This document shows positions 10,965 through 21,900 of a stretch of 64,000 bases of DNA, piece by piece. The position numbers and the translations under genes are program-made. Origin of the DNA: Gordionus sp. m RMFG-2023 (lineage: Eukaryota; Nematomorpha; Gordioida; Chordodea; Parachordodidae); the NCBI RefSeq assembly GCF_954871325.1, contig NC_088775.1, forward strand, positions 63,899,561-63,963,560, in the 5' to 3' direction. Under the pieces are notes generated by a model, which was given only the letters and a program-made list of their open reading frames with translations, did no database searches and was not told the DNA's origin. Each line of letters starts with the position of its first letter. Position 1 is the first letter of the stretch.

Positions 10965-12645
10965 TAAACCTGTACGCCGCAGACCACGCTAGCACCGCCT
11001 GTAATTTTATTCACGCCGGAAATGCCGCCGATTGAGAGTAGCATCGCCGGCTCACCGCCTATTTTTTTTTATGGCGGCGGCGCGGCGTTCATAATTTTTA
11101 GAATGCTGTTTAATAATATTTATATATTATATTGTTATTATTTAAATTTGAATATTAACATTAATAAAATTAAAATATGAATTTTATTCTATAGCTATAT
11201 ATAATAGAATAGTGTAATCATTTACGTTCATCCTACATCATATGTTATTTCCACACAATATATTTTCATGGACCTTCATGTTTTATACCACGCTATATAC
11301 TATTATGAAATAACAGCTCTCTCTACTAATCATAAATCAAGTTATGCCTGGAGGTATTTTGGAAATCTTATTTTGAAGATTGAAAATAAGAAAAGCACAA
11401 TAATGTCTGATTATAATTATTGTGAACCTTGCTTAAAATTGAGGGAAAAAAATGAGGAAGATTCGGATAAACTTAATACATTTTCACAGTAATTTATTAT
11501 AAATTTAAACTTAAATTTATATATAATTTATATTTAAGTTATGAAATAAAATGTTTTAGTAAATATATAAGTACAAGTAACCTTTCTCGGCACATAGATA
11601 ATGTTGATAAAATATCAGAAAAAATTAATTATAATAAATCCATTCAAAGACTAAAAATATTTTTTAAACCAACACCAAGATGTAGCAACAATATAAAGGA
11701 TAAAAAATGGCTCTTAGGTTAGTATTAAATTTTTAACTGGTTGCTTAAATTAAATTTATTAAGCTTTATTTTGAAAGTTCCGATTTCAAAATCTTGAAAT
11801 TGTTTCAGAATATTATAAATTCGAATTCTACGACGTCATCGCAATTTTTAATTAAGAGATTCAAGTTGAAGATAATGGGCAAACATTCAGTTCTTATATA
11901 GCTAAAATAACTCGTAAACATCCTTCTAAGCAATGATTATAACAACATTAGTAATCTAGAACAAGAATGTCATATTTTGCTAAGCGAACATAATATCCCA
12001 GAAGAGGATGCATTAACGTTTTGGAAGAAAAAGTGACTGGAAGTTCATAGGCTTGCTAATTTAGCTAGGAAGAAGATTCATTATATATTTGCAGCCAGTA
12101 CACACAGCGAAAGTATTTTTTCCATTGCAGGATACTCAATGCAAAAAGGACTTCTTTATGTCTCACCTATCTTGATAAAATACTATTTATTCATGACAAT
12201 TATAATTTTCCTTTGAATTCTGGTTTATTATATTTTATGCTTTATTTTGCTTGCATTCCAAATTTATATTTTAATCTGTTATAATAAAAATCAATAGAAT
12301 ATTACTAATATGTGTTGCTTATGTGACTTATCTTTGTAAAAATGCAATTCCTTAATCGACTTCCGAGAATGAAAAGATACATAAATTTAAATTTAAGTGA
12401 GACAGGAATAATTTGAAATGAACTAAACTATATTAAGTGTTAGAAAAGAGACCTCAAATAAATTATAAAAAAATGTAATACATTGATTTATAAATTAAAT
12501 TCATTAAAAAATTTTAAAATAAATATCGTGCCGCCACCGCCGATAATTTGATGGCGGCAAAATCAACGCACGCCGAACGCCGAACGCCGATGAAAAAATC
12601 AAAAAATACCGCCGCCATCGATTGAGACATCGGCGCACAGGTCTA
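10965..12645 (+). mobile_element. hAT element, internally deleted, exact 8-bp target duplication
   Basis: Ends are TAAACCTGTACGCCG (left) and, reverse-complemented, TAGACCTGTGCGCCG (right). CCCAAACC flanks both sides (10,957-10,964 and 12,646-12,653). The outer 150 bp at each end is rich in gccgcc/ggcggc strings against an AT-rich interior. It encodes only the two ends of a transposase, so it looks like a deletion derivative. A sister element with the same ends lies at 40,736-42,535. Confidence 0.85.
11268..12190 (+). pseudogene. hAT transposase remnant: BED finger plus dimerisation domain
   Basis: The frame 11,268-11,492 carries SSYAWRYFGNLI and YNYCEPCLKL. After a probable intron, SNLSRHIDNVDKIS (about 11,570) completes the C2H2 BED finger. 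After a gap, the plus strand at about 11,950-12,190 reads HNIPEEDALTFWKKK, VHRLANLARKKIHYIFAAS, SIFSIAGYSMQKG and SP, the hAT C-terminal dimerisation motif (A-A-S-x-x-S-x-x-S/FS-x-AG). The catalytic core between them is gone, so it cannot transpose itself. Confidence 0.75.
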
Positions 12646-12653
12646 CCCAAACC

Positions 12654-13033
12654 TATTTTTCAAGTGCCTCCTTGTGAGAATTTTCAAAATATTTTATCAT
12701 TATTAAATAGTAATATTTTAGTTTATTGTAATTGAAATTGAATAAATATTTTATTTAATATATATTTTATTTTTTCCAATATAGATTGTGTTTTTATAAC
12801 TAATAAAATCTTATAAATATTATTTATTGATATTAGTGTATATCACTATCGTAAACCTAATAATAATTGATTATTTATGTAATGTTTTGGGAGATTTTTA
12901 TCAAAGAGATGTCAATTTTTGTTATCACATGAGTTAAACTTAAAGTTTGAAAGGAAATGTGTCAAATTTATGCCAAATTCATTACATGCTTAAAACAGCT
13001 GATTAACTCAATTTTCTATGATTTTAATCAAAG
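12654..13033. other. No feature recognised
   Basis: AT-rich DNA between the hAT element and the exon-like blocks at 13,034; nothing supportable. Confidence 0.4.
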
Positions 13034-13289
13034 ATTATATTTGTTGCTGTTGTAATGAACCAATGGGAGAAGTTAATTAATTATATGATACACTATCACA
13101 ATATATTAAAAGAATGAAATAGATGAAAGATCACCATTGCTCAATCCTAATCAACACGCTTCAAACATGTATTTAAAAAATTTATACATTTTAGTATGTT
13201 TTTAATTGTAATAGAAATGAAATAATTATAGACGTTCCTGTTAACGATGAAGGCTCATGTCTAAATAATATACTTCACAAAACTGCAAG
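13034..13289 (+). CDS. Exon-like blocks of an unidentified host gene, possibly decayed
   Basis: Plus-strand blocks stand out for sustained coding potential in 75-80% AT DNA. 13,034-13,115 reads VVMNQWEKLINYMIHYHNIL. A one-base frame change later comes NEIDERSPLLNPNQHASNMY and LKNLYIL, ending at a GTATGT donor-like site (about 13,187). 13,212-13,289 reads NEIIIDVPVNDEGSCLNNIL and HKTA between GTAATAG and GCAAG|GTATTATTG. Phases of the blocks do not join simply, so a pseudogene or missed micro-introns are possible. I do not recognise the family. It may belong with the exons at 18,929-23,778 on the same strand, which would put the intervening transposons in an intron. Confidence 0.35.
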
Positions 13290-13299
13290 GTATTATTGA

Positions 13300-13956
13300 T
13301 ATAAATAGAATACATAATAATTAAATAAAATGAATTCTGAAAAATAACTATTTAGAAGTTGCATGTTACATTTTTAAAACAAATAGGTTTGTGATTTACA
13401 TATTTTAATTAAAGCAATTTAACTCTAGACAATTTATAAATTTTAATAAAAGCAATTTAATCCTAAAATACTTATATTAGCAAAAGGTTTTACTAAATCG
13501 AAATTATCATGAAGTGAATTGTCATAACATTGAAATAACTTCCAAACTAAAAACTATCAAGTTTTTATTTAAAAATATTTTTTAAATTTCTGTTTCATAT
13601 ACCATTTAAAATATTAGATATTTTTTGTGCAATTTTAATAGAAATTTACTCAAACTTTTGCCAAATTGCTTTTTTATATTGTCCATTTACATATTATTTG
13701 GGAAGGGAAAGTTTGGAAGAATACCTCAATTGCTTATTAAGTGTAATAAATTAGTATTTTATTATATTATCTTAAAAAAAATAATAGAACATTCTATTTA
13801 AAATTAAAATTATGTGAATATAAATTATATTATTTTATTTGACAACTTGAATTAAATATATAAATAAATCGATGAAATTATTATAGTTTTGTATGGACGA
13901 GATGTAAGAAAAAAAAAACTATTTATATGAATAGTATAGTTTAATTTTAAATGGTG
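13300..13956. other. No feature recognised
   Basis: AT-rich DNA up to the target duplication of the next transposon. Confidence 0.4.
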
Positions 13957-16439
13957 GGGTAATTCCATACCAAATCGATAACTTTTCAGCCCGACCTTTT
14001 TATTTTCGATAAAATTTTGTATGCTGATAGAATATCATTAGAAAGCATCGAATCCAAAATTTTAGCCTCCTAGTACTCATAGTTCCTGAGATATCAATGG
14101 TCAAAAGTGCCAAAAATGACCTTTTATCGAAAAATACGATTTTTTAAAATGGAGATAAGTTAAAAAATAATGATTTTAAAAATATAAGTTATATATCATT
14201 TTGTAACTCTATTAAAGGCCTTTTATTAAATATTAAGGATTTTTTTGAAATAATATTGTTGCGGTTTTTATTTACGTTATAAATTTTAAACATGAAAACT
14301 CCAGGTGTTTCGCTTTCCAAATTTTTTTGATTTTAATATTATTCTCTAACCTATCTATTCATAAAAATTTTTTTAACTTGGGACAGCCATGGGTTTTTTA
14401 GTCATTACGATTTAAAAAATCAAAAAATAAATATTTTTTTCAAAACTACATAGCTCCTTTATAAAATAACGTGTTTTGTTAAGTTTATTATTTTTTTAAA
14501 CTTTTTTCATTTTTAAACATAAATAATAAGATTTTCCAGCATTACTATCATGAAAAAATATTATATATAGTTTGATAGGCTTGCTTATTATTATTATTAT
14601 ATTGATAACTTATAAAAATTGGTTGTTTTTATAATAAATGATTAAATTTCTTAAAAAGATAGTTAAGATTCCATAAGTTCTCATGCACCTGCCCTAATAT
14701 TAATTAATTTTTTATTTATAAATATTTTGATATTAATATTTTTTCTTTTTAAAATTATTTATAATGTATAAATATAAATGCGTTAAATCCTTTTAAAGAA
14801 TCTAAACACTTTAATTATAAAAAGAACCTGCGTATAGTCATGACGTGGATGACACAATATCCAAACATTCAGGCGGAACACTATATTTGTGATAAATGTC
14901 GTAAACGATTATCACAAAAAAATATTGAAAATATAATTATTTTGATAGCTAATATGTAAATAATATCAACACAGCATCAACATCAATAGATACAATCAAT
15001 ATAACTTTAAACGAAATTGGAATATCTCCTATTACGAAAAAAAAATTATCTAAAAAAAGGATAGCGAAAATATAAAAAGCTTATTTCAGATATAATAATT
15101 AACAATCCAGAATCGGGTACAAAATATAATAATACTCAATAATATGAAATTACAATATCCTAATTTATCTAAAAATAAAAAAAAATACCAATTGCTGACC
15201 ATTCTGCCTCCTAATTGGAGCGCAAATAAAATAAAAACGACATTCAACGCTACATAATCATATGGTATGGCATATAATTCCAAAATCGTTTTAGAAAAAA
15301 AGGAAATTCTTTCAACTCCAAATCGAAAGCCTGCAAATATATCTCAATAAAAAAACAGTTGATATTGTTAAAAAATTTTTTGTGATGAAGTTAGTAGGGT
15401 ATTACCAGGAAAAAAAGAATGCATAATCTAGCATTGAAAAGGGGGAACGAGTGAACGCTCAAAAAAGGTTAGTTCTTAATAATTTGAAAGAATTATATAA
15501 TCATTTTAAGGCGAGTAATTGTTTAACTAAACTCAACACTAAACTATATTCTAATTCGCAGACATTTATTGTGGAGAATATAGTATATCCACGAGGATCC
15601 TTTGATTAGAGGATATGTAACATGTGCATATGAAAACGATTGGTGGTTAGGATGTACAAGAAGTGAATGTAATTAGAGAAGTAAAAATTAATTTTCTTCA
15701 CTCTAAAGGACCAGCAAATTCTTTTGTTTATCCAGCTGCACAAGATATCCTTTTCATACCAAAAAATAATATTTTAACAATAGTAAGCCTATCAACGGCT
15801 ACTGTGCGTACATATAATTTATCGCAACACGAAATTATCATGTCGTCAAAAAAACTAAATTTAATGAAAAACCGAAAATAGAATTTTAATTTATCTATTA
15901 ATAAAATTATATTAAAAATAACGGAATTTAAGAAAAATATATAATTTAACAATTCTAGAAATTTTAAGAAATTTAACAACCAACGACTTCATAATACAAA
16001 GTATAATAATGGGAATATAATTAGTGCAAATGATAATACGAGGAAGAGGGGGGGGGTAATTTTAAATGATTTAGGGAAGAAGAAGAATATCTAGATTAAT
16101 CGGGCTCCTCGGGGAATGAACCTATGAAGCATGTGAAATTAGATTTTATAATCTGAATTCCTATGCGTTGACGTAAGTAGACGCCTTCTTTTGGGTCTCC
16201 TGATTTTGTTCTTAAGGTTCTGCCAATCTTTTTAATTAGGCTAAGAGCCTGACTTAGAGATGTTAAGGTTGTCGTGACAACTGGTACGAATTTATACTCA
16301 TATATCTCAGGAACTATGAGTACTAGGAGGCTAAAATTTTGGATTCGATGCTTTCTAATTATATTCTCTCAGTGTGCAAAATTTTATCGAAATTAAAAAG
16401 ATCGAGCCGAAAAGTTATCGATTTGGTATGGAATTACCC
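13957..16439 (+). mobile_element. DFSENY-type DNA transposon, copy A (non-autonomous)
   Basis: Begins GGGTAATTCCATACC and ends with its complement, flanked by GGTG on both sides (13,953-13,956 and 16,440-16,443), i.e. a 4-bp target duplication. The left inverted repeat extends about 550 bp (to about 14,540) and matches the left and right arms of copy B (49,469-53,141). The right arm is reduced to about 160 bp. The interior (14,838-15,960) carries plus-strand remnants of the same protein as copy B, for example MTWMTQYPN at 14,840, CDKCRKRLSQ and IREVKINFLHSKGPANSFVY at 15,670. It is deleted and frameshifted throughout. The superfamily is uncertain; long TIRs plus 4-bp duplications would fit a Sola-like group. 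Confidence 0.85.
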
Positions 16440-16545
16440 GGTGGTGATTCCTTAAATGGTGATGATACCTTAAATGGTGATGATACCTTAAATGGTGATA
16501 CCTTAAATGGTGATGATACCTTATATGGTGGTGATACCTAAATGG
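16440..16545. repeat. Minisatellite, ccttaaatggtgatgatac units
   Basis: Five to six short units of 15-18 bp. It overlaps the right 4-bp duplication of copy A (ggtg), and taaatggtg also occurs just left of copy A at 13,948-13,956. The array therefore probably grew from the pre-insertion site. Confidence 0.75.
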
Positions 16546-16599
16546 TGGGAATTTATTCTTAAATTAAATAATGTTGATTTAGTGGATAAAAGAAAAATG

Positions 16600-18580
16600 A
16601 CAGGCTTATTCACTTTAAATTTGATATTTTGAAAATAGATGACCAAAAATTAAGCAAACTTGTCCATTCACCACATATGGTGACCATCCATTAGATGTTA
16701 CGGGTGAGACCCAAGTTAATATTAAGATTTGATCACAGACAAGGACCCTACCTGTGCTAATAATGAACTCTAATGGGGAATCTCTTCTAGAATTACTATA
16801 AATAGTAGCATTCAATTTAGAAACTCATCAAGTTTCGATAAATCAAGTGCGGAATTTGGTAAAGGTTGCTTTGTTTGACCAACATCAAATCTCGCTATTG
16901 ACAAAGAAAAATGTTGCCTAGCAATAGATTCTAGAATTAGTTAGTTACACCAAGCAATTTTCAATGATAAGATGGGACATTTACATGATTTTGAGGTGCG
17001 AATACATTTAAGGAATAAAGCTGTACCAAAATCGTCAGCCCATAGGGTAGAAAGGCCAACTGGTGGCTGTAGGAATTATCGTAAAGATTGATTCATCTGG
17101 GTACAGTGGTCAACGCCAACCTTGAATGTCCAAAAGAATTATGGCATTTGAATTTGCACTGATTTTAAAATTATGCATAATTCTTGTTTATTGTATGCCC
17201 ATCATGTTATTCTTACCTTCGACGATTTTTTAAAGAAAATTCAAGGTAATGGAAGTAGAATCTGAATCTCAGGAGTTTTTAACGATAGCGACTCATAAGG
17301 GGTATTTTCGTTTTCGACAAATGTATTTTAAATTGGGTAGTGCACCTACTATATTCCAGATATGGATGAATTGTTAAAAGATGGTCAAATGGCCGGTGCT
17401 TACTTAGATGATATAATTATTTCTGGTCGAAATGATGAGCACATAAAATTTGCGGATCTTGTTAGACAGATTACAGACGGCTAGTCTTAAGGCGAAATTG
17501 ATGAAAGTTCGATTTTTACAAAAATCCGTATCATTTTTAGGGATTATTGATAAATCCGTTATACATCCAAATACAGAAAAGGTGAAGGCTATCCGGAATG
17601 CACCAAACCTAAGAATTTACAACAACTTAGATCTTTTTTGGGACTCTTGAACTATCACGAAGATTTTATCTGTAATCTACATAATAAAGCTGCGCTATTA
17701 CATAAATTAATGAGCGTGAAAGTACCTTGGCAGTCGATGAAAGATGAACAAGATTTCTTCAAGTTTCTTTATCAATCGAAGCGTAGTGTTTCTCTGATTT
17801 TAATAAAGTCCGTAATGCGAACGAGATTGGTTTTGTCCTTCCGTCTACTAATTTATGTAATAACGCAGTTACTAATCTAAATAAGATGCGTCGCATTCCA
17901 AAATTATTGAGCAACTGGGCGTTATAAGGAATTAACCTTTCCTATGATGATAGTAATTTTTTAACCTCTTTTAGTTTTATATTGAAAAATTTCATTCATT
18001 AATTTATGGTAAAAAATTTTTACTTCGAACTTACCACAAACCATTAGAGCGATTATTTGGGGAGAAACGAGATCTACTTCAAATTTCTAATAATCGTTTG
18101 ACTCGCTGGGCCTGGAAGGTGGCTTCTTATGATTTCACAATTGATATAGGCCTGTAAGTAGAAATGTGATTGCAGATGCATTATCAAGTCTCCCAATTTT
18201 GGACGTGGAAGAGAATCAAGATTCTCAACATACATTGGAGATTCGAAGTATAAATTTGAATGACATGCATTTGGCAGAAAATAGTTTACGAAAGGAGTCG
18301 AAGCAAGTTTTAACATTTAAAAAAATAGAACGGCATATTCAGCAAAGCTGACGTAACTTTGATCGTCATAGATAAAGAAATTGTTAATTTTTATAATCAA
18401 CGAGAAAAATTATCTATCGATTGTGATATCATAGAATGGAATGGGAGATTGGTTATTGCCAATAAATTAAGGAATGCAACGCTAGAAATGGTTCATCGGG
18501 AACATCCTGGTGAAAATATAGTGAAATCGATTTTTAGATTATATCGTTTATGGCTAGTTAGGATATCGATATAGAAAATT
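16600..18580 (+). mobile_element. Ty3/gypsy retrotransposon pol fossil
   Basis: Plus-strand landmarks in family order: the reverse-transcriptase active-site block (YLDDIIISG, about 17,405), the RT thumb region (FLGIIDKSVIHP, then RSFLGLLNYHEDF), an RNase H block (KPLERLFGE, LTRWAWKVASYDFTI, about 18,040-18,150), NVIADALSSLP, and the integrase zinc-finger region (about 18,400-18,550). No LTRs were recognised and the integrase core is missing. It is old, with many breaks, and cannot be active. Confidence 0.85.
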
Positions 18581-18928
18581 ATACCAAAATATGCTCTGGC
18601 CAGATAAATAGATCTGGATGTATTCTTGGACTATAGGCAAGTAATTCTGGGAGCGAATCCATAATGAAGTAGATTCGCGATGGCTAATTGGTGAAGATTA
18701 CCCAAATGGTTAGAAATTGATCTAATACAGAATCTTTGCTGAGACTATGATTAAACGATTAAAAAATGGTTTGCTAGGTTTGGAATACTCAAGTATATTG
18801 TGTTTCTTTTTTAATACTTTTTTTTTGAACAATTAGAATATAAAATTCGAATTTTTTTCTAATTCTCATTTTACCATTGGTTAATTTCATAAATATCATT
18901 TTTATTCTAAAAAATAGTAATATTATAG
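18580..18928. other. No feature recognised
   Basis: AT-rich DNA between the gypsy fossil and the first exon-like block at 18,929. Confidence 0.4.
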
Positions 18929-21900
18929 ATGTTGCTGCAACTGATAGTTATATTTTTGATCAAAATGAATTTATGGATAGGACTCAATATTATAAGTAAG
19001 AAAAATCGATATTATAAATAATAGAAATCAACATTTATAAGTAGTATTATTAAACGGCTCATTTTGAGCCGATTTTTAAAAACGATTAACTAAATATTTT
19101 ATTCAGAAAAATATGCAAGCCTTATGATTTTGCTCATATATGGCCAAAGGATTGAACATCTATTAACGAAATTTAGAGTCTTATGCACTATTTTCTGTCG
19201 CAAATATTGAGTTAGCCGTTTTTAAAAATTGGCTCAAATTGTCGTTTAACAACACTATTTATAAGAAATAGAAATCAGCATTTTAATATAAATCGTATAT
19301 TTTAGGAATACTAAAAGAATATTCCATTACAAATCAGTATAAAAAAGGGACCATTTTGAAACATCTTTTAAATCAAATGAAATTTAGTATAATGGTTAGA
19401 TGTGGTGTTATTATTGCAATTAATTATTACCTTAGTTATATATTACGGAGATATGAGCGTTTGTACTTTTAAATGGTGCGTTGCCCAATTTTGTAATATA
19501 CATAAAAATAAAGATTACTCAAAAGTATAAATAAGAAAGTCCTATAAATCTTCGAAAAAATTTTATTATTCGCTTTTACATAAAAAATTAACCAACATTT
19601 AAATCTTTTAGTATTTAATCAGTGACTTACAGCGCTCAATTCAGGCCCAACATAACCCCAGGAATAGTTATTTTTATTTATTGGCTTGGCCGATAATATG
19701 TTCAATGACCCCCCCCCCCCTCCTCAGGTAACTATATATATTATTCAGCCCTATCGAAAGTCCGACGCCTGGTCAAAACGAATTTACTAAAAAATTATAA
19801 TGGGAAAGAGGCCCAACCGTACATTTTGTACATAAAAAATATATGATCCGGGCCTCGCGAATCTACTTAGTATTCTTTGAAATAACAACAACGAGCTAAT
19901 TTTTTTTCATTTTATTTTAAGAACTGCCAAACTAAATTATTTAATCCCTAATTTATAAAAAATTATTGGCCGGGCTGGACATTTCGTAAAATTCTAATGG
20001 GCCAACCCGGGCATTAAAATTTTGATATTTTTTTTTGAAGTTAATATTATGATTAATAATATACAATACAGATATGAAAATGCAATTGATTTAGAAAACG
20101 GTTGTTATATAATTAGTTACTGAAAATTTAAAAAAAATCCCGGAATTGAGATTTATTTTTAGTCAAGAGCTTCCTAATTTTTGGAATAAAACTATTTTAC
20201 AGCCCAGTGACCGGTTTGGACCTGCAGGTCTTTGATAAATATATTACTTGATAAAAAAATGTAATGTTTAAAAATGACAATTTATGCAAAAAATTGATTT
20301 CTCAATGAAAATAATAATTTATTTTTTAGAAAAACTGAAAATTTGTAAATGTTGCCAAACAATTAAAAAATGTCCATATTTTTATTTCAAGGCAACCGGA
20401 ATAGGCAAAATGTTTAAAAGTTTGGGCCTGGCCTGTCTGAAAATATATGGGCGAAATTTTTAAAAAATTTTATTCACATATTTAATAATAAATATTTTGA
20501 TACTTATTCATTTTTTCTATAATAATATGGAAATTCATTAATTGATATATTTTTATTTTTGACATATTTCGATAACTCTAATTGTTATCTTTGTAAATCA
20601 ATTATTACAAATTTGTTGACTTTATAAATTTTTAAACCTTATTCGCTTCTTATATCAAATTCCCGTTGAAATCTTTAAAATACTCTTTAAATTATCAAAA
20701 ATCTATCAATTATTTTTAAAGGCCTGAAAATAAAATTTTTAGTTTTTCCGGGACAGTTTAGGCCTGGAATTTTGAGCGCTGGAGGGGATTGATACTTAAA
20801 TTCTAATAAAGGTAATAATTTTTTTTAGTGGCCATAGAATAAAAAATTATGAATTAAATATCTAATTCTAATACCAATTTTTACTCCTATGAATTTATAT
20901 AGAATACATTTATGTTACTTTAATTAACGTTTATGCTAAATTTTAGAAACTTCGAACTCGTCACGGCATCTAAAATAGTCCTGTATCTTTTCGAAAGTGA
21001 TAAAGCACTGGAAATATTTTTGGGGTTTTCTTTAAGGGCTATCTAATGACATCGAATTAGGTGTTTATCATTTAATTCCGAGTATAATCTATATTTTTAA
21101 ACATATTGTAAAATTGAGCAACGCATCATTTCTAAACTTTAAATTATCTTCGGAACTAATAGTGCTGGGGCAAAATTTTAGAATGCAATAATCCTCACGA
21201 CATAATTAAGATATTTATTATTTTATTGAAAAATGTCTCCGAAACTTTTCTGATTTCACGTGGAATGATCTTAAAATAATATGCTAGAACTCCATTATAC
21301 CATGTTTACAAGTTATATCGAACAAAATTTTAAAATTCTATTAAATATTAAATAGAACTGTTTTGTCAAATATTTCTCCTTTAATTTTGAAACAAATTGC
21401 TTTCAAAATTGACAAAAATCTCGGGAGCTCTTGCACGTACTGGAAGCACGAAGATATTAACAAATTATTTTCTGGAGAAGTTAGTAAAAGCATTTCAAAT
21501 AAGCCACAACATGGAGACACCAAACATACTTCTCGATATTCCTTTACCAAAATGTTAAATATTGGTGGAAAAGGAGATTATAAAAATAAAAGTGGAGTCG
21601 CAAAATCGAAAACTTCTAAAAATAATCTCACCTTGAATATTGAAGAAGATCCACAAATATATCTAAACAAGGTTAATTAATATTGCGAATTAAATTATTC
21701 GATCTTAATATTTAAACTATATTTATTTTTGTATAGAATTATCCTCATATAAAAAATAAAGAAATCATCCAAAATACTATATTAGGAAGTTGGGTATCGA
21801 CCGTTAGGTATAATGGTTCGGCCTTATTCCATTTATTATTGTTCGAGTTATTTTTAAAAACTTCAATTGGTTCAAAAAAAATTTTTGAAAAATAAAAAAT

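Noticed and set aside
16615-16815. 66-aa minus-strand frame
   Set aside because: Opposite-strand by-product of the gypsy fossil region.
19705-19725. Long C-runs here and at about 26,010-26,029 as functional signals
   Set aside because: Homopolymers next to repeat ends; slippage or assembly noise is the simpler explanation.
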